NCBI GenBank assembly: GCA_002314445.1
Contig: DCFX01000081.1
Coordinates: forward strand, 58,983-122,982
DNA: 64,000 bases
Direction of reading: 5' to 3'
Origin: Treponema sp. UBA1793
Lineage (GTDB): Bacteria > Spirochaetota > Spirochaetia > Treponematales > Treponemataceae
A model generated the notes under the pieces. The model saw only the letters and a list, made by a program, of their open reading frames with translations. It did no database searches and was not told the origin of the DNA. Both the position numbers and the translations under genes were made by a program. Below, in pieces: positions 52,631 through 60,297 of the stretch. Within the stretch, counting starts at the first letter, position 1. Every line of letters begins with the position of its first letter.

Positions 52631-52709
52631 CCGAAGAAAACGCTCATGATAAATATTTCCTGCTAAAACCCCGTAAAAACCCCGTTTTAATACCAAAAAG
52701 AAGCCGGTT

Positions 52710-52940
52710 TTATGCCTTTTCGTTACCCTGTTTGTTTACCTGTTTATTCAGACAATATCCGGCATGAAAAATATATTCTGCTGCATTGTCGACCGCAGGT
52801 AAAACAATAGTTTTCATATTTCTGTTATGTACCCATTGTTCGGCTGCCGCATTTAATATTTTGAAACGATAGCAATGTACATCATCCCGTTTCCATGACT
52901 CAAACAGTTTTCTTTCTGTTTCGTCGGTTATAAAATCCAT
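52710..52940 (-). CDS. Small protein downstream of the MuF-toxin gene, candidate immunity protein
   Basis: The protein has 76 aa and is not recognised. It is acidic at the N-terminus (MDFITDETERKLFESW), mixed helix/strand, soluble, with a basic tail. AAGAGG precedes the ATG by 6-7 nt, so it is expressed. It is the gene immediately after the MuF-nuclease fusion and the last gene before the prophage edge. That is where polymorphic MuF toxins keep their immunity gene, which suggests the role. Confidence 0.6.
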   Translation of the reverse strand: MDFITDETERKLFESWKRDDVHCYRFKILNAAAEQWVHNRNMKTIVLPAVDNAAEYIFHAGYCLNKQVNKQGNEKA

Positions 52941-52981
52941 AAAAAACCTCTTGCAAAATCAGTATTTTAGTGTAATATTAT

Positions 52982-53058
52982 AAGTAGTGGAGGCTACCAC
53001 GTCATGTTGCGTGTGAAGCCCCCGCTTCCCGAAGAGCGCTATCAGGCGCTCTTTTTTT
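52982..53058 (+). ncRNA. Putative small RNA in the prophage
   Basis: On the plus strand TTGCAA (52951-52956), 16 bp and TAATAT (52973-52978) suggest a promoter. A GC-rich stretch follows and ends in a 7-bp stem AGAGCGC / GCGCTCT (53033-53052) with TTTTTTT (53052-53058), a model intrinsic terminator. It lies between two minus-strand genes with no plus-strand gene to end. A short frame from 53004 is open through the terminator, so it is probably not coding. Confidence 0.45.
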
Positions 53059-54274
53059 ATATTATTTCTGTTGAAATATTGCCCTTATACAACAGTAAAA
53101 CAGACATTTTCCGGTTATGCTTTTCGCCCTTCCATCTCAAAAAACTTCGCATAAGTTCATCGTTAGGCATCGCATCGGGAATATTCAAAACAACATGAGA
53201 AAGCCCTTGTTCATAAGCACTCTTTATCCTGCCTTTTATGGCATTTGATGTCATTTTTTCCGGTGTCTTAATATCGGATAAAGTACCATTGAGTATAATA
53301 TCGGGATTAGACCATGATATTTTATAATGCGTTTGTACATTTTCAATTGCTGGAATTACTTTGATTTTGTACCCGAAATTGCTAAGTTTTTCGACTACAG
53401 GTTTGTTGGCAGTTTTCCAGTCATTCGGCGGGTTATCACACAAATCGAACCATCCTCCGTTTTTCCCTTCCGTCCGGGTATATCCTTTCCACAGTGAATC
53501 ATAATCCGCAAATATGTTTTCTTCTCGGTTGAACTCTCCGAGAATACCAAATTTCATAGCTTGCATTGCCTGCGACGGCAGCATCATCCACCAGTTTCCG
53601 TTATCAAGAGGATTGCCTCCGAATCCGTCAAGAGGTTTGAACTTTGCAAGTGATTTCATACTCGGATTGTCCGTGTTTATCCCGTCTTTGCCAATCTGCG
53701 ATGCGTATATAGCACGGAATGATGTACGGCACTGATAATGATAAGGAGGAAATCCGTATGTTTTCCAGAACGGATGATCCACAGCAAGAATCATTCCGTG
53801 CCCGGATTCTGTAAGCAAATGTCTGCATATAGTACTAGTCCTGCTGTCCTCAATAACAAAAAGTTGATATGCGACAGGATTTGTCTTGTCATACTGCATA
53901 AGTTTACCGGCAGTATATGCAGTCTCCATGTTTGTCCGGTATACGTTCTCCCAGTAGCCCGGAAGAAAATTTTCCGTTTGATCAGCATCTGCCCAGGCCT
54001 TTGCATTTTTCCATGTTTCTGCAAATCTCGTACCATTTTCAATCGAATCAATAAGCAAACCTTTTACAGCTTCTATATATGAACATTCAGACAAACGGGA
54101 AACGGTGAATGCACGGAATCGTACTTTCGGCTCCAGTTTGTCCCATTCTGATTTAGTAACCGGAACCTGTCCTTTCAGAAATTTTACTGCATCGGAAAAC
54201 GCAATCTTTGGAATGTCTGTGGTATTATCTGCTGCATTAATTTTTGTAGATGCATGTTCCATTCCGAGCAGCAA
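53057..54274 (-). CDS. Phage MuF (Mu gp30-like) head protein with C-terminal CdiA-like nuclease domain
   Basis: 405 aa from a TTG at 54274; an ATG at 54262 is the first standard start, but neither has a good ribosome site. Residues about 20-195 are the MuF/SPP1 gp7 module: FSDAVKFLKGQVPVTKSEW, YRTNMETAYTAGK, VIEDSRTSTICRHL, YHYQCRTSFRAI. The last about 150 aa resemble CdiA-C-type nucleases: NPDIILNG then SDIKTP (Asp325, Asp334, Lys336), then AYEQGLSHVVLNI. The frame stays open upstream to 54546 and encodes a portal-like tail, so a portal-MuF product made by -1 frameshift at the A9 run is likely. Confidence 0.75.
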   Translation of the reverse strand: MLLGMEHASTKINAADNTTDIPKIAFSDAVKFLKGQVPVTKSEWDKLEPKVRFRAFTVSRLSECSYIEAVKGLLIDSIENGTRFAETWKNAKAWADADQTENFLPGYWENVYRTNMETAYTAGKLMQYDKTNPVAYQLFVIEDSRTSTICRHLLTESGHGMILAVDHPFWKTYGFPPYHYQCRTSFRAIYASQIGKDGINTDNPSMKSLAKFKPLDGFGGNPLDNGNWWMMLPSQAMQAMKFGILGEFNREENIFADYDSLWKGYTRTEGKNGGWFDLCDNPPNDWKTANKPVVEKLSNFGYKIKVIPAIENVQTHYKISWSNPDIILNGTLSDIKTPEKMTSNAIKGRIKSAYEQGLSHVVLNIPDAMPNDELMRSFLRWKGEKHNRKMSVLLLYKGNISTEII

Positions 54275-54501
54275 AGCTCCCGAAATAAGCTGCTCACAAT
54301 TTTTTAATAATTTTTTATTTTGGGGGATATCATACGGTGCAGTAATCCTTGCTTTTGAAGGTATCGACCCGTCCGGTGAAAGCCATTTTAAATAGTCTTT
54401 TATATCTTGTGAAATGAATAAAAAAGAACCTTTTTGAGCAGCTTCAGTAAGACTGTCGAGTTCATCGAGCTTACGTTTTTCTTCCGTAAACTCGACATCA
54501 C

Positions 54502-55758
54502 TCAGACGGAAAATTTTATCATTTTTCTGCTTGGGACTTTTTTTTTATTGTTATACGGATCACTCAAAGACAGTCCGGTTTCTGCATTTCCGCTGTTTGC
54601 AACAAACGTATCGGACGTATCTTTAGGAGGTTCCATTCCATAATTATCATATATCCATTGTTTTGACACAGGAAAGCCGAGTGCCAGTGCTTTCATAAGT
54701 TGTTCAAACGAGGCAAGATTTTTTATATTAAACCGATATTGCGGAGAGACAATTCCCGCCCCAAAGTTAAGATAAACAGTCCAGTCAATCAGTTTCTGGA
54801 CTGCAGACTGTACCTCAAGTGCGATTCCTTTGCAATCCTCATAGAGCATATCTGCCTGTACTTCTCCCAGTGCAAGCGAACCGCCGTCAGTCTTGCTTGT
54901 TGCAATTGACTGTCCTGTCAGGCCGTAACTTATCTGCACATCACACGCATCAACAAGCGTATTAAAATCAGCCAGACTTCCGGCCATACCGATTTCTTTC
55001 AGGTCTTTAACATTTCCGGCTGCAGCCGCAGAACCTGATTCCAGTCCCATAAGCATCTGTGCAATACTGTTCGCGCGACTTTGAATTTTCTCGTCATCGC
55101 CTTCCATCTCAAAAAGGGCGATAATGGATTTAACTGAAAATTTCTCTGTTGCCTGCAGCCAGAATTCATATCCGGCTTTCTTGAACATCCACGGCCAATA
55201 AACTGAACGCAATTCCGATGTACCGTAGGGATTCTCATCATCAGGATCATGCTGCATCTGAAGGAACTTGTATGGCTGATCAAGCAGCTTTCGTGTACCT
55301 AAAGAGGTATAATACAATTTCCAGTCTGATCCAAAATAAAAACGTTCCGGTTTTCTGGTAATAATATTCTCCGGTATCCATTTACCATTATTTTCGGCAG
55401 GCAGTCCCCATACAATTTCAGATACAGAAAACCCGTAATTCAATGCCGAAAGCATGCGTTTTTCTTTTCGGTACAAATTATCAAATAAAGGTATGTTTTT
55501 AATAAAATTAAAAACATTGTCAGGACAATCGCCCTGTGTAAATCCTGCCGGAAAGACAAGGGAAGATGTCTTTTTCTTATTAATGAGCGATTTTATCCGC
55601 GGGTCTGTCATCATCTGCCGGTACGTCTGATATGATTCAACAGTACCGGAAACAATATCATCAGGATTCGGCATAAAATTGAGAAAACTGCCGAGCATAT
55701 TATCGGTTATAACCTGCGTCGTCATCGTTTTTGTATCAGGCGGTATAGTCTTCTTCAT
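54502..55758 (-). CDS. Phage portal protein (Mu gp29, DUF935 family), zero-frame product
   Basis: The protein has 418 aa, shorter than most DUF935 portals. It has the family pattern: YQTYRQMMTDPRIKSLINKKK, KRMLSALNYGFSVSEIVW, FLQMQHDPDDENPYGTSELR, GLTGQSIATSKTDGGSLALGEVQ. The zero frame ends 15 codons after AAT-A9 (54538-54546). A -1 slip there would add the tail and MuF. Its start overlaps the terminase stop by 4 nt. Confidence 0.85.
   Translation of the reverse strand: MKKTIPPDTKTMTTQVITDNMLGSFLNFMPNPDDIVSGTVESYQTYRQMMTDPRIKSLINKKKTSSLVFPAGFTQGDCPDNVFNFIKNIPLFDNLYRKEKRMLSALNYGFSVSEIVWGLPAENNGKWIPENIITRKPERFYFGSDWKLYYTSLGTRKLLDQPYKFLQMQHDPDDENPYGTSELRSVYWPWMFKKAGYEFWLQATEKFSVKSIIALFEMEGDDEKIQSRANSIAQMLMGLESGSAAAAGNVKDLKEIGMAGSLADFNTLVDACDVQISYGLTGQSIATSKTDGGSLALGEVQADMLYEDCKGIALEVQSAVQKLIDWTVYLNFGAGIVSPQYRFNIKNLASFEQLMKALALGFPVSKQWIYDNYGMEPPKDTSDTFVANSGNAETGLSLSDPYNNKKKVPSRKMIKFSV
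54538..54546 (-). other. A9 slippery run at the portal-MuF junction
   Basis: On the minus strand nine A residues follow AAT in the portal frame. A -1 slip on A-AAA-AAA, or transcript slippage by one base, moves the ribosome into a frame that is open for more than 1.4 kb through MuF. In that frame TAA precedes the run, and no plausible start is found before 54274. Confidence 0.5.
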
Positions 55759-57308
55759 CGTAATCCTCTTACTCTGTTAATAATTGATTTTGCTGTACTT
55801 TGAATGTGTTTCGCCGCTGCTTTTGAAACCGCGATGCTGTTGTTTCCTTTTTCAATGGAATTGACGGCATGAACGAGTGCATCACATAAGTCGTCGAAAG
55901 CACCCATAGGAAATTCTGTTAATTCCTGAATAATATTTTCCGCTCCGTGTTCAGGGAAACGGATAATGCCGTTTTCAATAAGCATTGAGATTGAACGCAC
56001 ACGAGCTTCTTTTGACATTCCGCCGACGGTCAGTTTTTTAATAGGCAGGTAAATATGCTCTTCCGCTGCCATTTTCTGGACGTAGTTTCCGTAGATTCCC
56101 GAGAAAACAACGTCTTCCCAGCCGATCAGGTTAAAGTGATACATACGGTAATACAGTACAAGCTGCCGCATAGTCATTGTTTCCGAGCAGGTTTTAGCAA
56201 ACGAAGGCAGAACATAAATGATTCCGGTCGATTTATCTACAGCAATTGGAACGATTGCTGTTCTATCATGCTTGCCGGTCGCCGGGTCTACACCACAAAA
56301 ATGAGTAAGTTCTGTTCTCGGAGGAAGTTCGTTAAGAAGGTATTTGTAACTCTCGATCCATTCGATATGAATTATTCTCTCTTCATCAGAAAGCGGTTCG
56401 TTCATGTATTCCGTCGAGAACGCAGCAATTCCTATCGTCTGCTTCTTTTCAAGGAGATCATCTATAGACCAGTATTCAGGCCAGAGCGGAGTTCCGTCAG
56501 GTTTAATACATGACAGACGCACTGCAATCCACCGTTTCAGATCACCGTTTGCACACTCCCGGCACAGGCGGCTTATAGGATCGTCGTTATGAAATATGGT
56601 ATTTACCCAGATGATAAACGCCTTTTTTCCGAGGTTTAAGACAACCCGTTTGAGCCACCTGTAGATTTTATTCCGCAAGGTATACGAATCGACAGCGTCA
56701 TCTTTGAGTACATCATCAAGAACAATCAAATCGGGTCGGAACTGGCGGAAGCGGGTACCGCGCATTGAAGCACCGGCACCCTTCGACTGTATGCAGGTTC
56801 CGTTTGAAAGTTCCAGACGTGTATTAGTCCACACCTTTCCTTTCAACTCTCCGTAATCGGCAAGCAGTTCCTCGTTTTCTTCAATTTCAGTCTTTATGTT
56901 CTGCAGGTTTTCGCTTGCCGCATCCCCTGACGCACCGATAAGCAGCACATAGTTTGATCTGCCGGTAAGCACCCGCCAGAGAACGTATGCGAAAGACCAT
57001 CGCACAGTCTTACCATGTTCACGAGGTTCAATGAACATGGCACCGGCAAGTTTTTCAGTCGGCTTGAGCAGCGGATGATATTTCTCATTTACAAACGCTT
57101 TCAGCTTGTCTGCATCACTTGCTGATAATGACTGTGTATTTGCAACGTTATACAAAATCTGCTGATATTCAGCAGGATCTTCGTAGAAATAATCCGACAG
57201 ATATGTCCGGCAGAAAAAGCCAAAGTCATCCTTTGCCTTTTCCAACCGGTCTGCTTTTTCCAGAGACGATATATCTGTACCGACAATTTCTGCGAGTAAA
57301 TCACTCAT
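55755..57308 (-). CDS. Phage terminase large subunit (Mu gp28-like)
   Basis: The protein has 517 aa. The ATPase has Walker A EPREHGKT, Walker B DLIVLDDVLKDD and VNTIFHNDDP. The nuclease domain has HFCGVDPATGKHDRTAI and FDDLCDALVHA with acidic residues. It packages DNA into phage heads. It overlaps the small terminase gene by 4 nt and the portal gene by 4 nt. Confidence 0.9.
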   Translation of the reverse strand: MSDLLAEIVGTDISSLEKADRLEKAKDDFGFFCRTYLSDYFYEDPAEYQQILYNVANTQSLSASDADKLKAFVNEKYHPLLKPTEKLAGAMFIEPREHGKTVRWSFAYVLWRVLTGRSNYVLLIGASGDAASENLQNIKTEIEENEELLADYGELKGKVWTNTRLELSNGTCIQSKGAGASMRGTRFRQFRPDLIVLDDVLKDDAVDSYTLRNKIYRWLKRVVLNLGKKAFIIWVNTIFHNDDPISRLCRECANGDLKRWIAVRLSCIKPDGTPLWPEYWSIDDLLEKKQTIGIAAFSTEYMNEPLSDEERIIHIEWIESYKYLLNELPPRTELTHFCGVDPATGKHDRTAIVPIAVDKSTGIIYVLPSFAKTCSETMTMRQLVLYYRMYHFNLIGWEDVVFSGIYGNYVQKMAAEEHIYLPIKKLTVGGMSKEARVRSISMLIENGIIRFPEHGAENIIQELTEFPMGAFDDLCDALVHAVNSIEKGNNSIAVSKAAAKHIQSTAKSIINRVRGLR

Positions 57309-57844
57309 TGCACTTTTGCCTTGTCTATAATCTGCAGCAGCCGGTTAAGCAGTTCCGGATCCGCCTGTATTTCCTTACGCAGCTCACTTTTCAGCTGCTC
57401 CTTTGCTTTATCCAGTGCCTGCACGGCCTTCGTCCGGTACTGCGACATTTTAAGCTGAGCTTCCGCGAGTTTAGCCGCAGACTGCACCATGTCGGCAGGA
57501 TTATCAAATTCCAGAGAGTCTACAGACCTGATATCTTGTGCAATAAGATGCGATAACTGCATCAACATGGATTCAGATACTTCAGTCGCCGGGTAATCCT
57601 TGAGTACTTCCGCCATTTTTTTTGCGGCTTCAACGGCCCGTTTCGTATCCTCAATTTCTTCTTCATGGGATTTAACTATCCGTCTGATTGACTCACGGCT
57701 TATGGTGACCCGGTAACCTTTTTCATTTATTTTTTTTGCCACTTCATCCGTGACATAAACAATAGTATTTTTTCCGCCGTCCCATTTATCAACAATAAAT
57801 TCCACCATTCCGGGGATAGATTCCGGTTTACCTTTGCGTCCCAT
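57305..57844 (-). CDS. DUF3486 phage protein (Mu gp27-like small terminase)
   Basis: The protein has 179 aa. It begins MGRKGKPESIPGMVEFIVDKW, as Mu gp27-like proteins do, then an HTH-like RVTISRESIRRIVKSHEEE and long helices typical of a terminase small subunit. It is coupled to the terminase gene by a 4-nt overlap. Confidence 0.85.
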   Translation of the reverse strand: MGRKGKPESIPGMVEFIVDKWDGGKNTIVYVTDEVAKKINEKGYRVTISRESIRRIVKSHEEEIEDTKRAVEAAKKMAEVLKDYPATEVSESMLMQLSHLIAQDIRSVDSLEFDNPADMVQSAAKLAEAQLKMSQYRTKAVQALDKAKEQLKSELRKEIQADPELLNRLLQIIDKAKVQ

Positions 57845-57846
57845 TG

Positions 57847-58146
57847 TTATGCCTCCGGAGAAAGTGTAATACCGGGATCTGCGTCGACATTACCGTCTAT
57901 AAGGTCAATACCTTTCGGCAGCAGTTTATATCCGACGATTTTTTCAAGCGGCTTGTATGGGTGAGGGCTTTCAAGTCGGCTTAAATATCCTTTGTCTGTC
58001 AGATACTGCAGAGACGCCCTTATATCATCCGGTTTATAATACTGGTAGTAAATTCCAACAACCTCAGTCTCATTCAGCCCGTCAGGATATACTTCTTTGA
58101 GTAGTCGGATAATTGTCCCACGCAGTATATTCAGTTTAATTGCCAT
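57847..58146 (-). CDS. Phage winged-helix protein
   Basis: The protein has 99 aa. One winged helix is visible (GLNETEVVGIYYQYYKPDDIRASLQYLTDKGYLSRL). Genes like this stand before gp27 in Mu-like phages. Function unknown; DNA or protein binding is likely. It overlaps the next upstream gene by 11 nt. Confidence 0.75.
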   Translation of the reverse strand: MAIKLNILRGTIIRLLKEVYPDGLNETEVVGIYYQYYKPDDIRASLQYLTDKGYLSRLESPHPYKPLEKIVGYKLLPKGIDLIDGNVDADPGITLSPEA

Positions 58147-58489
58147 TTTTTTGTTGCTCCTTCAAAATCCATTGATTTAACAAATCGCGCAGGTCCTTAA
58201 ACTCTGTCCGCCAGCCACCCCAGTCGTTAAAGTATTGCTCTTTTTGAATCGACTCATCCTTTACGCAGTCAATTTTTACATTCAGCTTTGTTATCTGCTC
58301 CAGCAGCTGCGCATCAGCTTTATCCGATGCAGCCTTCAAGTCGGCCATTCCTTTCTGCATAGTCTCATTATTTTTTTTCTGTTCCCGGAAAAGAAAAAAA
58401 ACCACAACGGCTGCAAGGACGAGAGAGGGAATAATTCCGATTGCACTGACAAGCTTATACATATCGTTTGCGGCGATGACACCTTCCAT
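58136..58489 (-). CDS. Phage membrane-anchored coiled-coil protein (DUF2730-like)
   Basis: The protein has 117 aa. One transmembrane helix (IGIIPSLVLAAVVVFFLF, about 17-34) is followed by a coiled-coil (QKKNNETMQKGMADLKAASDKADAQLLEQIT). It matches the position and architecture of DUF2730/gp25-type proteins in Mu-like phages. Confidence 0.7.
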   Translation of the reverse strand: MEGVIAANDMYKLVSAIGIIPSLVLAAVVVFFLFREQKKNNETMQKGMADLKAASDKADAQLLEQITKLNVKIDCVKDESIQKEQYFNDWGGWRTEFKDLRDLLNQWILKEQQKNGN

Positions 58490-58500
58490 TAGTTCTGCTC

Positions 58501-58908
58501 CTATTTAATAAGTTCGGATACACACCGCAGACCATATCCAAAAAGCAGTCCGCCTGCGGCCCATAACGGTACCTGCCACTGCGGAATTGTATATGCATAC
58601 TGCTTGCGCATCTGTTCCGCATCAGCTTTAAGGGAGTCGTTCAGGCTCTGCAGTTTTATAGTCTCCGGTTTGTATTCAAGCACTCCCGCTTTATATCCTT
58701 CGTTGTATGCTTTGGTTATAGAAGTTTGCGCTTCTTCATCCATGATGGTCAGCAGGTTCAGAACTTCATTTCCGCTGTACGTTCTGTTCAAATCGATTCC
58801 GAACACGTTCTCTGAACTGCTGCTGTTCGTCTGCGATTGCTGCGCGGTGAGCCGCAGCATCGGGAGAATCAGCAGCAAGGGCAGCAGCGTCAGTTTTTTG
58901 AATTTCAT
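58501..58908 (-). CDS. Phage lysis-region protein with signal peptide and C-terminal membrane helix
   Basis: The protein has 135 aa. The signal peptide (LTLLPLLLILPMLRLTAQQ) has no lipobox. A hydrophilic helical middle precedes a C-terminal membrane segment (VPLWAAGGLLFGYGL). Its first 143 nt overlap the upstream gene in another frame, as spanin genes often do. It may be a spanin-like partner. Function is uncertain. Confidence 0.65.
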   Translation of the reverse strand: MKFKKLTLLPLLLILPMLRLTAQQSQTNSSSSENVFGIDLNRTYSGNEVLNLLTIMDEEAQTSITKAYNEGYKAGVLEYKPETIKLQSLNDSLKADAEQMRKQYAYTIPQWQVPLWAAGGLLFGYGLRCVSELIK

Positions 58909-59119
58909 TTTTTACCCTCCCAGCTACGTCATTTGCTTTTTTTTCAGCCGTTTTACCAGCGTTTGAACTGTCTTCTGAAACCTTTTTAGTACTGGAAAAA
59001 CTGCGCCAGAAGAACACCACAACCATAAGACCACAGGCAATCCAGCCGGCAGCTGATTTTATGCAGCTGCCTATTTTTTTAAAGGGCTGTAGCATCGGCG
59101 CTGGCAGCGGAAGTTCCAC
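58766..59119 (-). CDS. Phage single-pass membrane protein, possible inner-membrane spanin
   Basis: The protein has 117 aa from a GTG start with AGGGGA in front; ATG at 59095 is an alternative. One N-terminal membrane helix (AAGWIACGLMVVVFFW) is followed by an Ala/Lys/Glu-rich extended helix (ends RERVRNRFEQNVQ). The layout fits i-spanin (Rz-like). It overlaps the next gene by 143 nt and the holin-like gene by 41 nt. Confidence 0.65.
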   Translation of the reverse strand: MELPLPAPMLQPFKKIGSCIKSAAGWIACGLMVVVFFWRSFSSTKKVSEDSSNAGKTAEKKANDVAGRVKNEIQKTDAAALAADSPDAAAHRAAIADEQQQFRERVRNRFEQNVQRK

Positions 59120-59531
59120 TGTCCCCTGATGCAGTTGTTTCTGCCTTTATACCGGCAGCCTGTTCTGCCGCTGTTGAACCTTCTGCGACAGCAGTATGAA
59201 GATCTTTTGCCTCCGGTGTGTCTACGACAGGAGGATAAGACCGTACATTTCCTCTCGATTCGAGCCATGCCTTGAAGTTTTTATATATGGCCGAATACCC
59301 GAATACTGAAACGCCGAAAATGACTGCCCAGTAAAACGGCAGCTGCTGCACAGGAAACCATTTTCCGAACAGCAGCATCGCCGCAAACAGCAGGGAAAAA
59401 GAAAAAGGCAGACAGACATAAAACCGTTTGAAACGTTTTTCCTTATCCGCCTTTTTGACATTTTCAGAAAAGACAACAACCATCACTATCGATATGATTA
59501 CAAATGATGGAAAAATAAAATTCTGTATCAT
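59079..59531 (-). CDS. Phage multi-pass membrane protein, holin-like
   Basis: The protein has 150 aa with three hydrophobic segments (about 3-22, 42-58 and 66-84) and an Ala/Thr/Ser-rich polar tail. It lies between the endolysin-like and spanin-like genes, so a holin role is likely but no family motif is seen. Confidence 0.65.
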   Translation of the reverse strand: MIQNFIFPSFVIISIVMVVVFSENVKKADKEKRFKRFYVCLPFSFSLLFAAMLLFGKWFPVQQLPFYWAVIFGVSVFGYSAIYKNFKAWLESRGNVRSYPPVVDTPEAKDLHTAVAEGSTAAEQAAGIKAETTASGDSGTSAASADATAL

Positions 59532-59588
59532 AAGATACCTCCATTTAAGACTTCGATAGACCGGAGAACTGTTATCCGCCGGTTATTT

Positions 59589-60155
59589 TCAGGCAGCCTG
59601 TCCGTAAAAATCCTCAACTACTTCGCCTGTCAGTTCATCTCCGGAAGAAATTCCTCCATCCCGCAATGCGGCGTTGAACAATGCAAGATCAGCCGATGAC
59701 AGGATGATACATCCCGCAGACCATGCGTAATTTGTGTCGTGCCCGGCTTTTTGCGAGTAGCGGTCATGTATGAGCCAGCGGCCATTCTGGTATCCGTCAG
59801 CAGAAATCTGCATTGCATTCCTGTCAATAGTCTGGCCGTCTTTGTCAGTTGTACTGGTGATTGCATGTATCTCTCCGTGGAATGCACGGGGCGGAACAAA
59901 ACAGCGGAGCGTAAATTTACCTTCAGCTATTGTATCTCCATAAGAAACCGTGTCTCCCGGACGTTCTTTCCCAAAGCAGTAGTTGGCGACAGACTGACAT
60001 CTGCAGGAGAACAGTGCTTTTCCGGTATCTGTATCTATAAGCTGCAGCAGGTCAACACTGTTGTTCTTCCAGTTATTTTCAAAACTGTCAGGCTTCTCCG
60101 GACAAACCTTAAAATCATAACTTCTGCGGTTACGCCAGACCTCTACCTTTAACAT
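59589..60155 (-). CDS. Phage L,D-transpeptidase-like protein (DUF5675-type), probable endolysin
   Basis: The protein has 188 aa. A fold of the YkuD/DUF5675 group is suggested by IAEGKFTLRCF, AFHGEIHAI, His130 in WLIHDRY and Cys149 in WSAGCIILS. There is no signal peptide, so release needs the holin-like gene that follows. Peptidoglycan cleavage is expected from position; transpeptidase chemistry in lysis would be unusual. Confidence 0.65.
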   Translation of the reverse strand: MLKVEVWRNRRSYDFKVCPEKPDSFENNWKNNSVDLLQLIDTDTGKALFSCRCQSVANYCFGKERPGDTVSYGDTIAEGKFTLRCFVPPRAFHGEIHAITSTTDKDGQTIDRNAMQISADGYQNGRWLIHDRYSQKAGHDTNYAWSAGCIILSSADLALFNAALRDGGISSGDELTGEVVEDFYGQAA

Positions 60156-60252
60156 TTTTCCTCCCGTGAAAATTTCTATCTATTCCGACAATCTTGTCAT
60201 AGAGTAATTGATAAACAGTAACAAACCTCAACGCAGGGCAAAGTTTTAAAAA

Positions 60253-60281
60253 CAAAAAAGCAGCAGAACGCATCTGCTGCC
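60253..60281 (-). terminator. Terminator after the phage dam gene
   Basis: GCAGCAG (60260-60266) and CTGCTGC (60274-60280) form a stem; on the minus strand TTTTTTGTTTTT follows. It ends the dam transcript before the lysis genes. Confidence 0.65.
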
Positions 60282-60297
60282 ATAAGATTATTATTTA

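Noticed and set aside
52663..52696. AAAACCCCGT tandem copies near the prophage edge
   Set aside because: There are only two short copies, which may be chance or part of a weak terminator. Too little to call a transposase-binding array.
53004..53198. Plus-strand frame of 64 codons over the small RNA and the end of the MuF gene
   Set aside because: It reads through the intrinsic terminator and is antisense to the MuF coding end, with no ribosome site. An RNA is the simpler explanation.
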